11,400 nt of DNA, from contig NZOF01000075.1 in NCBI GenBank assembly GCA_002695185.1, positions 1 through 11,400 on the forward strand. Reading direction: 5' to 3'. Source of the stretch: Erythrobacter sp. GTDB taxonomy: Bacteria > Pseudomonadota > Alphaproteobacteria > Sphingomonadales > Sphingomonadaceae. Below the pieces are notes generated by a model, which was given only the letters and a program-made list of their open reading frames with translations, did no database searches and was not told the origin of the DNA. Shown piece by piece: positions 1 through 7,444 of the stretch. How positions within the stretch are numbered: the first letter of the stretch is position 1; every line of letters begins with the position of its first letter. Both the position numbers and the translations under genes were made by a program.

Positions 1-3000
1 ATAGGCCGGAAAACAGGTCTTGCGCTAGTCCCGCGCTAGGAGCCACGACGCCCCCAAACAAAAGGTCGCTTCGTTTCCCGCGTGGGCCGTAGCTGTCGCC
101 CAATGCCTCGCCCCAATCGCCTCCGTAGTTCGAGAACGTCCCAACCCCGAGGTCCATGATGTCGCCAGACAAACCCGCCATTGAGGCGTAGTTGAGCGTG
201 GCCCTAGTCAGCGCCAGAGGCGCGAGGTTATCGGTCAGGTACTCGTCTCGCTTGCCCTCATCCATCGACGCGGCCTTGAGGCCGGTACGGGCGATGTGGA
301 TAGGCGCGGCGAAGCTCATGGCTGCGAGAAGGTACATAAACGACTTCATCGCGCCGAAGTTTCGGGCGTTGCGGCCCCACTGCTTTTCGACCGACGTGAT
401 GGAGAAGGTGCGGAACTGGTACAGCAGCTTGAGGAAGCCATTGTGTGCCCACTTCCCGGTCTCCCCGGTGAAGGTCCTCTGGATGATCTGACCTGCACCG
501 CGCTCTACGGCCTGCACTAGCTCGTTGACCATATCAGGCTTGAGGGCCTCCCCCTTGAAGAGGTCGAGGCCGGTCAGGTTGCCCTTGCTGTCGAAGGTGG
601 CGATGCGGTCCAAATCAGCGCGGAGCGCCTCTCGAAGCTGCGGATGTATTCCCATATCATCCAGAGCCAGATCGTCGGCACCGGATCGGGCGAACTTCAC
701 CGCCTTGCGGAGGACCTCTTCGGCCATTAACCGGGTCTGCGCGGCGAGGATCATACGATGCCCAGAGAGGATCATGTTTCCGTGTGCCCCGGCCCGGACT
801 GCTCGCGTCAGGAAGCCCAGGTCGCTGCCATTGTACAGCTCGACATCATTGTCCCTGACATCGAACATGCGGGTCATCCAGTAGTCGTCCATTCCGACGC
901 CGCCACCCATCTGGTCGAGACTACGTAGCATGTCGTTAGGAGCGACCTTGCCGGTAGAGATTTCCCGAACCTCCTTCATCATCCGAGGAAGTGCCTTGAT
1001 GGAGCGGGTGGCCGCTTGGACACCGAGGGCAGGGATGGCGTTCCCGAACTCGGCGAACTGGGTGAAGGCCATACCACCGAGCCGAGAGGCGCTGGTGGCG
1101 AGCCGGAGGTTGTCCATCCACTGCCAGCGAGCCTCTCCGAACGGGGTGTTGAGGAACTCTGCGGCGATCTGGTCGAAAGCAGCAACCTCGGTAGGCTTTG
1201 AGCCGGAGGCGATCATCGCCTTCTTGAGGATGTCGAGGCCCTTCTTGCCCATGACCCCGTACTGCGCCAGCGACACCTCCCCGGCGACCCGCCGCGCGTA
1301 CGAGCGGTACAGGGCCGGGATGTCCGTGACGAAGATGTCCATGAGCTGCTTACCGTCCCCGATCTCTTCGGAGAGGTCTAGCCGAAGGCGGCGCTTGGTG
1401 TGGCCTGCACCGCCCCGGCTGAACTTGCCCATGATCTTGTCGATCTCGGTCGGGTCCATGCTCATGGCCTCAAGAGCGTCTCGGACGATCTGACCTGCCT
1501 CTGGCGAGTGCAGGTTGAAGGGGACCTGATACGACCCGTTCGCGGCATCGACGCCCCGTTCCAGATAGCGCGCGGCTAACTGGTCGGAGAACTTCATATC
1601 GAAGCCTTCGATCTCTTGGAACTGGCGAGAGAGGATGCCACGAACCCGACCCATTTGCTTAGGTGACAGGGAAAGCACCTTACGGGGGTCAAGGCGGTGA
1701 GGCACATAGCCGATGCTGTTATCGCCGAGGCGGGCATTGCCGATCGTACCCGCGCGCTGCTGCTCGACCCTCATCTTTTCCATACCTGTTTCAAACAGGT
1801 CGGCGGCCTCCACTACGAACGGGTTGGCGTCGAAGCGTGTGCCGGGAGAAGATCCACCGCGGCGCTCGATCTCGCTGAACACGCGGCGGTTGAAGTCGTT
1901 GCGGCTGGAGCCGTCCCAGAAGTCGCGGACGATCCCTACACCGCTCTTGCGGCGGTATTGGCCAGCCAAGGCGTCGAAGCCGTGGAACGTCTCGTTGTAT
2001 ACCCGCTCCCGCATGAAGGCCGTGATGGCAGCCGTGCGGTGCCGTCCTGCGCCCCCCTGCGGGTTCTCCAGCAGGGTGGTGGCAATGGCCCGCGCGACCG
2101 GGCTCTCGGACAGGAGGAGACGAGTACTGGTGGCCTCCAGACCGCCCTTCGATAGAATGGTCTTGAGGGCCTTGGTATCGACAGGATTGGCTTCTGCGAT
2201 CTTCGCCGCGCGGGCGATGGTCTGCTCGACCATGAGGCGCTCGGTCCTGTCGGCAACACCTTGGATGTCGCCGCCGCTCTCGTCGAGGATACGCTGAAAC
2301 TCATCGCCCTGCGTGAGCACATCCTCGGACAGGCCGAGGCGTTGGTTCTCTGGGATGTCTGCAAGGGAGTAGTCTAGGACATCGAGATAGTCCTTCGCGA
2401 TCCTTTGCTGAACCGCTGCCGAGACCTCCTCTGGAGCAGCGTGAGGCATCTCGGAGCGAACCGTATCGGCGATGCCGGAGATATGTGCCTCCCGCGCGGC
2501 GCGCGCGTGTGCGATCTGATCGGCGGCAATGCTGCTACGAGAGGCGGTGTTTGCGAGTTGGCCGAGGGCCACGCCGATCCCGAGACCGGTGAGGGCCGAC
2601 ACGGCGTACTCGTCGATGCCTACATAGTCGCCGGAGGCGTCGAGCCCTGCGGTCACAGCGAGGTTGCCCAGCGCGCCTTCGCCAGCAGCAGACGCCAATG
2701 AGGCGATAGGTCGGCCCGCCGAGGCGAGCGCCCGGCTGCCTGCCCCGGCGATCTGGAAGCCCTTTCCGACAGCGGCCCCGGCGAGCCAGCCCACCGGGTC
2801 GAGGAGACCGGTACCGATCATCAGCGCTGTTGGAGAAGAGGAGGTGCCGATGACCCTCTTTCGCTCCCGCTGCTCCTCGATCTCGCGCTCGATCTGCGCA
2901 AGGTCGTCGAAGCTGCGCGCGCCGCGGATCATCGAGACCTCGTTGTCGTTCTGGGCGTACTCCTCGATCTGTTTCCAGTTCTGGAGGTAGTAGCTGCTGA

Positions 3001-3793
3001 ACTCCGGGTCCTCTGCGTAGCTTTGGCTATCCAGCGCGTCGATCAGTTCGCCGAGTAGCGTCTCCTGCATACCCGCCTCGAATCTCTGCCAGTGCGTTAC
3101 CGCCTGGCGCTCCTTCTCTTCCGCGGCGGCGGCGTCGTGCATACCGATCTCCGCCTGCACAGGGTCGAGGTCCACAGGTGCGAGCTGGAGACCATCGGTG
3201 AGCTTGTCACGTATCATGTCAGACACGCTCGGTGCCTTGGGAGGAGGCGTGCGCTTGATCTCGCGCAGCTCGTCCTCGATCTCTCCGAACATGGCGCCGG
3301 GGGTAGACCCGAGCATCTCGGCCACGGTCGGCAGCTTCGGTTTGGGGATTTCCCGAGGCGTGTACCCGGAACTGCCCGCACCTTCGGAGCCACCGGCTCG
3401 TCCAAGAACCCGCGCTCGATACGACTGGTTGACCTTGCCCCAGTTCCGGCGATCGGTACCGCCGTGATACTCGCCAACCGCAGCCTCCCAGCTCCCGCCA
3501 TTACGGCGCATACTGTCGCGCAGGTGCAGGGCAGCAACGCGCGCCGCGTCGGCAGGGCTGGTGTAGGCGTCCACGCCGTAGGTCTTTTTGAACAGGCGGC
3601 GCGTCTGGGGCATGATCTGGTAGACCGTGCGCGCACCCACCGGGGACACTTGATCGGCGTTGGACCGCTCTCCGCGAGTGCGGATTGCCTTCATTCCCCC
3701 AGAGGGGAGGCCGTACTCGCGCTCAAGCTGCGCTTCAATCTCATCGTAGATGGGGTCCTCGTAGGACTGTCCCCGGCTGTTGTTGTCGTTCAT
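1..3793 (-). CDS. Giant T7 gp16-like internal virion (ejection) protein with N-terminal transglycosylase-like domain, partial
   Basis: The reading frame is open from ATG at 3793 to the left edge with no stop, giving about 1264 residues; the C-terminus is missing. T7 gp16 is about 1318 aa, so most of the gene is probably present. Residues about 34-112 look like a lytic transglycosylase (SLT) domain: GERSNADQVSPVGARTVYQI starts at G41 with the likely catalytic Glu at E42, and YHGG near 109-112 stands where the family has AYNxG. Hydrophobic or glycine-rich stretches near 320-345 and 398-413 match the middle of gp16-type proteins, and LYQFRTFSI near 1120 resembles their C-terminal part, followed by a hydrophobic segment near 1149-1167. 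Proteins of this family sit inside the capsid, are ejected into the cell envelope, and locally open peptidoglycan while the DNA enters. The start overlaps the previous stop (ATGA) and follows AAGG. GC at third positions is very high. Family assignment is by pattern only. Confidence 0.8.
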   Translation of the reverse strand, partial: MNDNNSRGQSYEDPIYDEIEAQLEREYGLPSGGMKAIRTRGERSNADQVSPVGARTVYQIMPQTRRLFKKTYGVDAYTSPADAARVAALHLRDSMRRNGGSWEAAVGEYHGGTDRRNWGKVNQSYRARVLGRAGGSEGAGSSGYTPREIPKPKLPTVAEMLGSTPGAMFGEIEDELREIKRTPPPKAPSVSDMIRDKLTDGLQLAPVDLDPVQAEIGMHDAAAAEEKERQAVTHWQRFEAGMQETLLGELIDALDSQSYAEDPEFSSYYLQNWKQIEEYAQNDNEVSMIRGARSFDDLAQIEREIEEQRERKRVIGTSSSPTALMIGTGLLDPVGWLAGAAVGKGFQIAGAGSRALASAGRPIASLASAAGEGALGNLAVTAGLDASGDYVGIDEYAVSALTGLGIGVALGQLANTASRSSIAADQIAHARAAREAHISGIADTVRSEMPHAAPEEVSAAVQQRIAKDYLDVLDYSLADIPENQRLGLSEDVLTQGDEFQRILDESGGDIQGVADRTERLMVEQTIARAAKIAEANPVDTKALKTILSKGGLEATSTRLLLSESPVARAIATTLLENPQGGAGRHRTAAITAFMRERVYNETFHGFDALAGQYRRKSGVGIVRDFWDGSSRNDFNRRVFSEIERRGGSSPGTRFDANPFVVEAADLFETGMEKMRVEQQRAGTIGNARLGDNSIGYVPHRLDPRKVLSLSPKQMGRVRGILSRQFQEIEGFDMKFSDQLAARYLERGVDAANGSYQVPFNLHSPEAGQIVRDALEAMSMDPTEIDKIMGKFSRGGAGHTKRRLRLDLSEEIGDGKQLMDIFVTDIPALYRSYARRVAGEVSLAQYGVMGKKGLDILKKAMIASGSKPTEVAAFDQIAAEFLNTPFGEARWQWMDNLRLATSASRLGGMAFTQFAEFGNAIPALGVQAATRSIKALPRMMKEVREISTGKVAPNDMLRSLDQMGGGVGMDDYWMTRMFDVRDNDVELYNGSDLGFLTRAVRAGAHGNMILSGHRMILAAQTRLMAEEVLRKAVKFARSGADDLALDDMGIHPQLREALRADLDRIATFDSKGNLTGLDLFKGEALKPDMVNELVQAVERGAGQIIQRTFTGETGKWAHNGFLKLLYQFRTFSITSVEKQWGRNARNFGAMKSFMYLLAAMSFAAPIHIARTGLKAASMDEGKRDEYLTDNLAPLALTRATLNYASMAGLSGDIMDLGVGTFSNYGGDWGEALGDSYGPRGKRSDLLFGGVVAPSAGLAQDLFSGL

Positions 3794-4293
3794 TTACCTT
3801 GGCTGTCCTGTTGTGGCACCGCAGAAGGCTGGAAGCCCATGTGCGTGTGTCCGGGTCCTTTCTCGGGAGCGGTTGGTTGCTCTGGGGCTATCGGCGCTTC
3901 GCTGACAGCAAAGGCACCCGCCATGTCGGCAAATCCGGCGTCTCCAGTTCGCTCTGCCATTGCCGAGAGGTCCTGCTGAACTTCGGGCGCAATCTTCGCG
4001 AACTCGTCGTAGTCGCCCGTTTCAATGTAGCGGGCCATCGCGACATTGTAGCGGGCCAGCGTCGGGAGGTCGGTGGCCTCAATGAGTTGGCCTATGCGCA
4101 TAAGTGATGCCCGGAAGTCCGGGCGATTAGCGGCGAATTTGTTGAAAGCCGTTTCGTAGGCTTGGCGCGGCGGGGTGCCGGTATTCAGCAATGCTTTCGC
4201 CACGTTGGTGACTTCGCCTGTGTCAATACCGGCATGGTGGATTTCGAGTAGAGCCGCATTCACTTTGGCGGTTTCACGCTTCGTGAGGCTCAC
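3790..4293 (-). CDS. Unrecognised helical phage protein (167 aa), cotranscribed with the ejection protein
   Basis: I do not recognise this protein. Residues 1-130 look almost entirely helical and soluble, with alternating charged and alanine/leucine-rich stretches. Residues 131-167 form a Pro/Gln/Ala-rich, probably disordered tail ending in K. No signal peptide or membrane segment is visible. The start is GTG at 4293, inside GTGA, so it overlaps the upstream stop by four bases; GAGG lies nine bases upstream. Its own stop overlaps the ejection-protein start in ATGA. This double coupling suggests the three products are made in fixed proportion. By position it could be a small virion or internal-core protein like those encoded before gp16 in T7-like phages, but no sequence match supports this. 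Confidence 0.75.
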   Translation of the reverse strand: MSLTKRETAKVNAALLEIHHAGIDTGEVTNVAKALLNTGTPPRQAYETAFNKFAANRPDFRASLMRIGQLIEATDLPTLARYNVAMARYIETGDYDEFAKIAPEVQQDLSAMAERTGDAGFADMAGAFAVSEAPIAPEQPTAPEKGPGHTHMGFQPSAVPQQDSQGK

Positions 4294-4781
4294 TGGTTTT
4301 TGCCTCGGAAGTACCCACGCCGTTTGCCCGCTAGGTAAGTCTCCATGGCCTGTGCCGGGCTATTAGGCGCTAGGGCCATGATCTCGGAGGGGATGCGGTC
4401 GGGGGCTTTCTCGACGAGATAGGCAAGTACGTTTTCTGGAACCGCTCGGAAGCCTACCACCTGCCAACCGACTATGGGGCTAGTGCCGCTCCACATGTCA
4501 TAGCGCGGCCCTCGCCAAGTGATCGTGAATAGGAGGTGCTGGAGGGTGTCGCCCGCTTTCGACGCGGTACTTGTAACTTTTACGTCGCTGATATTAGCGA
4601 ACCGCGCTTCGGCAGCTTCCGCAGCGCGCAGGGCCTGAACCCTTAGCGCCTCCGCCTCGGCAGCGGCTACTTCCTTCGATAGCTTTGCCACGCGCTCTTT
4701 CGCGGTAGCGAGGCGCTCAGCGAGAGCGAGGTCGGCCTCGGCTTCCGCAAGGGCGGTAGCGAGTGTAGTCAGTTCGGTCAT
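4290..4781 (-). CDS. Unrecognised phage protein with N-terminal coiled coil (163 aa)
   Basis: Function unknown. Residues about 4-62 are rich in Ala, Glu, Leu and Lys with heptad-like spacing, so a long coiled coil or helical hairpin is likely. Residues about 66-115 look like a beta-rich fold with several aromatic residues (W89, Y94, W97, W106). The end is basic (AGKRRGYFRGKNQ). ATG at 4781 is preferred over the in-frame TTG one codon earlier because AAAGGA lies five bases upstream of that ATG. The stop overlaps the next gene in GTGA. Its position ahead of the ejection-protein gene suggests a structural or assembly role, which is inference. Confidence 0.75.
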   Translation of the reverse strand: MTELTTLATALAEAEADLALAERLATAKERVAKLSKEVAAAEAEALRVQALRAAEAAEARFANISDVKVTSTASKAGDTLQHLLFTITWRGPRYDMWSGTSPIVGWQVVGFRAVPENVLAYLVEKAPDRIPSEIMALAPNSPAQAMETYLAGKRRGYFRGKNQ

Positions 4782-4795
4782 CAATGTCCTTTCGA

Positions 4796-4817
4796 GCGCG
4801 GCGGGGTATGGCCGCGC
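4796..4817 (-). promoter_or_regulatory. GC-rich stem-loop in the leader of the coiled-coil gene
   Basis: GCGCGGC and GCCGCGC form a perfect seven-base stem around an eight-base loop in the 72-base gap between two leftward genes, just upstream of the AAAGGA ribosome site at 4787-4792. No U tract follows, so it is not a standard terminator. It could tune translation or mark an RNA processing point. In GC-rich DNA such stems also arise by chance. Confidence 0.3.
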
Positions 4818-4853
4818 GGGTTGGTTGTAATTTCAGGTCGTGGAGTGCGGGTG

Positions 4854-5222
4854 TTATCCGAGGCGGGTTCCTCGGGGGCGGGCACCTTCGCCCATGCTGC
4901 TAAGCTGTATGCCCGTATTCATCCCCCAGCCGTCTGGGCCGAGGGGCGGGTGAAGCTCATGCTCCACCGAGATTGTGGCCCGTTGTGAGAGGAGTCGAGG
5001 GCGGGCGGCGCGAACATGGGCGTCATGCTGCTCGCGCGGCTGGGGGCTCGGCATAGCCTTCCGCTTGGCCGCCTTCTTGTGTGCCCGCTTCGGAGCCCTT
5101 GCTTTGGCTTCCATGGCGAGGAGGGTAGCCGCCGTCTCTGCGGTCGGGGGCGTCTTGTAATGCTCGAATTTGGCGGCTGTCGTTTGCTCCGACATGTCGA
5201 AGGAGACGGGTTGAGGTGTCAT
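4854..5222 (-). CDS. Unrecognised small basic protein (122 aa)
   Basis: I do not recognise this protein. It has a strongly basic, alanine-rich stretch at residues about 38-56 with repeated Lys/Arg, then a low-complexity Pro/Gly/Arg-rich C-terminal half, and looks largely disordered. The start ATG at 5222 follows AAGGA at a four-base spacing, which makes real translation likely. It lies 12 bases after the 315-aa gene and is probably in the same transcript. The basic stretch could bind nucleic acid, but nothing specific is visible. Confidence 0.6.
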   Translation of the reverse strand: MTPQPVSFDMSEQTTAAKFEHYKTPPTAETAATLLAMEAKARAPKRAHKKAAKRKAMPSPQPREQHDAHVRAARPRLLSQRATISVEHELHPPLGPDGWGMNTGIQLSSMGEGARPRGTRLG

Positions 5223-5234
5223 GTTGTCCTTGGG

Positions 5235-6182
5235 CTAGATTAGGGCGAGCGGGTCCGGTCCTTCGGGCCGATCAGCGGCCTCGTTCGCGGGGCTATTCAG
5301 GGTTGCGAGACGGTCAATTCGAGCGGCCAGTCCGTCTTTGACGCGAACCGGGGGCGCATCTCCCGGAGATGAGAGGTCAGCCTGTTCGAGGTGGGGCCAC
5401 GTCTTCGGGAGACTATCGGCAATGGGTGCCGACAATGTGCTCGGATCAGGGCCCGGGGCCAGTTCTCCTATGCTGCAAGCAGCAGTATCCTGAGGTGAAC
5501 TATCCGGGGCTAGCCCGGTGAGCGAGAGCAGCTCGGTCAGCGCGTCCAGGCGGAGGCGCAACCGGGAGCCGTCAACAGAAAGCCGGATGCATTCGTGCCC
5601 GTTATGCCGTTCGATCGCGAAGTGGTGGCCGTTGACTATTAGCGTATCGCCATCACGGCTTCCCCATTTGCCCATAGGCACTGCTCCGGTGCGGTCCCCA
5701 GCCCGTACAGATCGGACAGTTTTCCGTACCTGCGAAAGGCTGCTGACGTGCCGGATGTCCAAGGCGGCACCCCGTTCCGCGAACAGCGCTGCCAGCTTTC
5801 GCAGCAGGGAAGCCGGAAGGGGTTTGCTGAAATGATTGGCCGGATTGTATGCGGTGCCGAGCAGCTTGTTCAGCGCCTCAACGTCGGAGCGGTTGGTACT
5901 ACCGAGAGCGTCGGCATCATCGAACCATCTGCTGACCAACTCCACGATGGCAGTAGAGTATCCCGCAGGCTTTGGCTTGTAGGCTACGGGCGCAGAGTGG
6001 ATGCGGAGGGTAGCGGCCTCTGGAAAGCGGGCCTTGTACGCCTGCACGCCGTCCATGCCCTGATGCAGGGCAATCGACCGCAGCTTGCGCTGGTGATGTT
6101 TCAGCAGCTCTTGAGGGGGTAGCTCGGCTAGAGGGTTTCTCTCGTGCCCGGTCCCCGCCTTATCCGGAGGGGTTTCATCCAT
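5235..6182 (-). CDS. Unrecognised phage-associated protein (315 aa)
   Basis: No family recognised. Residues 1-20 are polar. Residues 22-60 are probably helical and basic (HHQRKLRSIALHQG). Residues 75-135 look like an alpha-helical domain. Residues about 175-225 look like beta strands followed by a helix (DTLIVNGHHFAIERHNGHE, then RLRLRLDAL). The last 90 residues are Pro/Ser/Asp-rich and probably unstructured. No membrane segment or catalytic motif stands out. The start ATG at 6182 has only a distant GAGG, so translation may depend on coupling to the gene ending 18 bases upstream. It belongs to the leftward operon that ends in the ejection protein. Confidence 0.7.
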   Translation of the reverse strand: MDETPPDKAGTGHERNPLAELPPQELLKHHQRKLRSIALHQGMDGVQAYKARFPEAATLRIHSAPVAYKPKPAGYSTAIVELVSRWFDDADALGSTNRSDVEALNKLLGTAYNPANHFSKPLPASLLRKLAALFAERGAALDIRHVSSLSQVRKTVRSVRAGDRTGAVPMGKWGSRDGDTLIVNGHHFAIERHNGHECIRLSVDGSRLRLRLDALTELLSLTGLAPDSSPQDTAACSIGELAPGPDPSTLSAPIADSLPKTWPHLEQADLSSPGDAPPVRVKDGLAARIDRLATLNSPANEAADRPEGPDPLALI

Positions 6183-6200
6183 GATTGGTTGCGGCTGCCT

Positions 6201-6479
6201 CTAGCGCTCGCGAGGGGGCACATAGCCTCGCGGGAGGTTTTCATCGGGATTGTCCGCCCGATAGCGGGCCAATGCCGCCTTTGTTGCCGCCGACCGCCCA
6301 TTGACATGGCGTTGTGCCCAGCTTGGCAGCGGAACGCCTAGTAGCTCAAGCAGAGCCCGGGTAGCGGCGCGGCGATGTGCGTTGTGAGTGAAGAAGCGTT
6401 CTAGCTCTGGGTCAGCCAGACGGTCCGAAATAATCATCAGTGCCCGCTGGTCAGAGCGGGGGTCGTGTTCGATCTCCAC
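6201..6479 (-). CDS. Unrecognised small protein, first gene of the leftward operon (92 aa)
   Basis: Function unknown. The open frame extends upstream to about 6731, but the upstream part is Cys/Ser/Pro-rich and unlike protein. The start chosen is GTG at 6479, preceded by AGGAG at a five-base spacing. The protein is highly charged: a helical first half containing LADPELERFFTHNAHRRAAT (residues 21-40), a middle containing LLGVPLPSWAQRHVNGRSAA, and a tail containing ENLPRGYVPPRER. It has no membrane segment. It is the first gene of the run leading to the ejection protein, so it could be regulatory or structural; the sequence does not decide. Confidence 0.65.
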   Translation of the reverse strand: MEIEHDPRSDQRALMIISDRLADPELERFFTHNAHRRAATRALLELLGVPLPSWAQRHVNGRSAATKAALARYRADNPDENLPRGYVPPRER

Positions 6480-6547
6480 GGGGTCTCCTGCATGTGGGAA
6501 TAGAATTGACAAAAGCCGATACAGATGGCCCGCGTGGAGGCGCGAGC

Positions 6548-6712
6548 ATGAAGGGCCAGCTCGTCCAGCACAGCGAGCCGCCCCCCGTGAATGAGAACAA
6601 GGGGCGGCTCCTGCAAGCTCGACGCAGGGATTGGCGAGGAGCGCGCTCATTCCCCCACAAGGAACAACGGGGGAAGCTAGAAGGACATGATGACTGGGCA
6701 GTGTGTAACTGA
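6548..6712 (+). CDS. Possible 54-aa basic protein
   Basis: The frame starts at ATG 6548, preceded by GGAGG at 6536-6540 with a seven-base spacing, which is a strong ribosome site and the main reason to list it. The product is hydrophilic and basic (KGRLLQARRRDWRGARSF in the middle) and ends with a more acidic stretch and Cys-Asn. No family is recognised. Two inverted repeats lie inside the frame, so this may instead be a regulatory region with a chance reading frame. Confidence 0.35.
   Translation: MKGQLVQHSEPPPVNENKGRLLQARRRDWRGARSFPHKEQRGKLEGHDDWAVCN
6575..6610. repeat. Perfect 10-bp inverted repeat (stem-loop A)
   Basis: GAGCCGCCCC at 6575-6584 pairs perfectly with GGGGCGGCTC at 6601-6610 around a 16-base loop. 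No T tract follows on either strand. It could be a protein-binding palindrome, an RNA stem-loop or a terminator. Its loop resembles that of stem-loop B at 6650-6675. Confidence 0.6.
6650..6675. repeat. 7-bp inverted repeat (stem-loop B), related to stem-loop A
   Basis: TTCCCCC at 6650-6656 pairs with GGGGGAA at 6669-6675 around a 12-base loop. Read on the minus strand, both stem-loops carry a C run followed by TTGTTC (CCCCTTGTTC in A, CCCCCGTTGTTC in B), so they look like diverged copies of one element. No T tract follows. Confidence 0.5.
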
Positions 6713-6815
6713 TTTGTCTAGACGGTATCAATTCACGGGCGCAGCGGAACGAATTAAGAACGGATAACTCCGGGGCGGGGCTTGCTGTTGAACGCCGCGC
6801 GTGGAAAATAGGGGC

Positions 6816-7433
6816 ATGTCTTCACCAACCTATTTTGATTGGTTGACCCTTCTGGCGATCCTGTCGGGGCCGGTGATCGGCGTTTGGGTCACGCGGGTGA
6901 TCGACCGACAGCGGGACTATAAGCGGCGGCGCGAAGCTGTGCTTGAGGGCTTACTGCGCACGCGGGGGCTAGAACTTTCGCCCGATCACGTCGGCAGCTT
7001 GAACATGGTGCCGGTGTTGTTCTCGGAAGCGCCGGTGCGGGATGCTTACTCAAGAGTTATGGAGGCGCTGAATGACGGCTCTCTTGGGTCGGACAATGCC
7101 GAAACCGCCCAAGGTGCCTTTGTTCGCCTGAATGCCGCGCGCAGCGATTTGTTGCGTGAAATAGGGCACGCAGTGGGGTCGCCGCTTCCCGATAAGGAAC
7201 TTGAGCGACATGGCTACGCGCCCCAGGCATGGATGCGGCAACAGAATGAGCAGGATGCGTTGAGGGCTCTATTGATTGAATGGCTCGAAGGACGGCGCGT
7301 CACGCACATTAATGCGGGGGTATGGGAGGCAGACGGTCCGCAGAAGCCTAATCAGATAGAGGAAACCCCGCCTGCACCTGAAACCAAAAAAGGCAGCAGG
7401 CAGCGGGGCGGGGCGAAAGAGGGGGCTAAGTAG
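6816..7433 (+). CDS. DUF6680-like membrane-anchored protein
   Basis: A 205-aa product starting at ATG 6816, with a short GGGG just upstream; a GTG at 6801 is possible but has no ribosome site. Residues about 6-28 form one membrane helix (FDWLTLLAILSGPVIGVWVT) followed at once by Arg/Lys-rich sequence, which predicts a cytoplasmic C-terminal part. The segment after it (a run of basic residues, LEGLLRTRGLELSPDHVGSLNMV) matches the DUF6680 pattern I know: R-x-L-x-x-T-R, then LSPxHVxxLN. The tail from about residue 175 is Pro/Glu/Lys-rich and disordered. The molecular role of the family is unknown to me. It stands alone on the plus strand among leftward genes, as cargo genes in prophages often do. 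Confidence 0.7.
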   Translation: MSSPTYFDWLTLLAILSGPVIGVWVTRVIDRQRDYKRRREAVLEGLLRTRGLELSPDHVGSLNMVPVLFSEAPVRDAYSRVMEALNDGSLGSDNAETAQGAFVRLNAARSDLLREIGHAVGSPLPDKELERHGYAPQAWMRQQNEQDALRALLIEWLEGRRVTHINAGVWEADGPQKPNQIEETPPAPETKKGSRQRGGAKEGAK

Positions 7434-7444
7434 CTAGGCCCCCT
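7420..7444. terminator. Bidirectional terminator hairpin spanning two convergent stop codons
   Basis: AGGGGGC at 7420-7426 pairs with GCCCCCT at 7438-7444, with further TA/TA pairing inside if one C is bulged. The 11-base loop holds both stop codons: TAG at 7431-7433 on the plus strand and TAG at 7436-7434 on the minus strand, directly abutting. A T follows on the right and a C/T-rich stretch (CCCCCTCTTTC) on the minus strand, so the U tracts are weak. Convergent placement makes a shared terminator likely. Confidence 0.6.

Larger units (their letters stand above)
6480..6815. promoter_or_regulatory. Divergent control region between leftward and rightward genes
   Basis: This 336-base stretch separates the leftward operon (start 6479) from the rightward membrane-protein gene (start 6816), so it must carry promoters in both directions. 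TTGACA at 6506-6511 is an exact -35 consensus on the plus strand, but no good -10 box lies 16-18 bases beyond it. The region also holds two stem-loops and a possible 54-aa gene, listed separately. From 6713 to 6815 I see only mixed sequence with no clear promoter pair. Confidence 0.4.

Noticed and set aside
930..1493. Long plus-strand open frame (187 aa) opposite the giant gene
   Set aside because: It is a GC-driven shadow of the minus-strand ejection-protein frame, with Ser/Arg/Pro-rich composition and no ribosome site.
3092..3979. Plus-strand open frame of 295 aa
   Set aside because: It spans the junction of two well-supported, overlapping minus-strand genes and has shadow-like composition.
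6480..6731. Upstream extension of the 92-aa gene to a 176-aa frame
   Set aside because: The extension is Cys/Ser/Pro-rich and has no ribosome site, while GTG at 6479 has a well-placed AGGAG.
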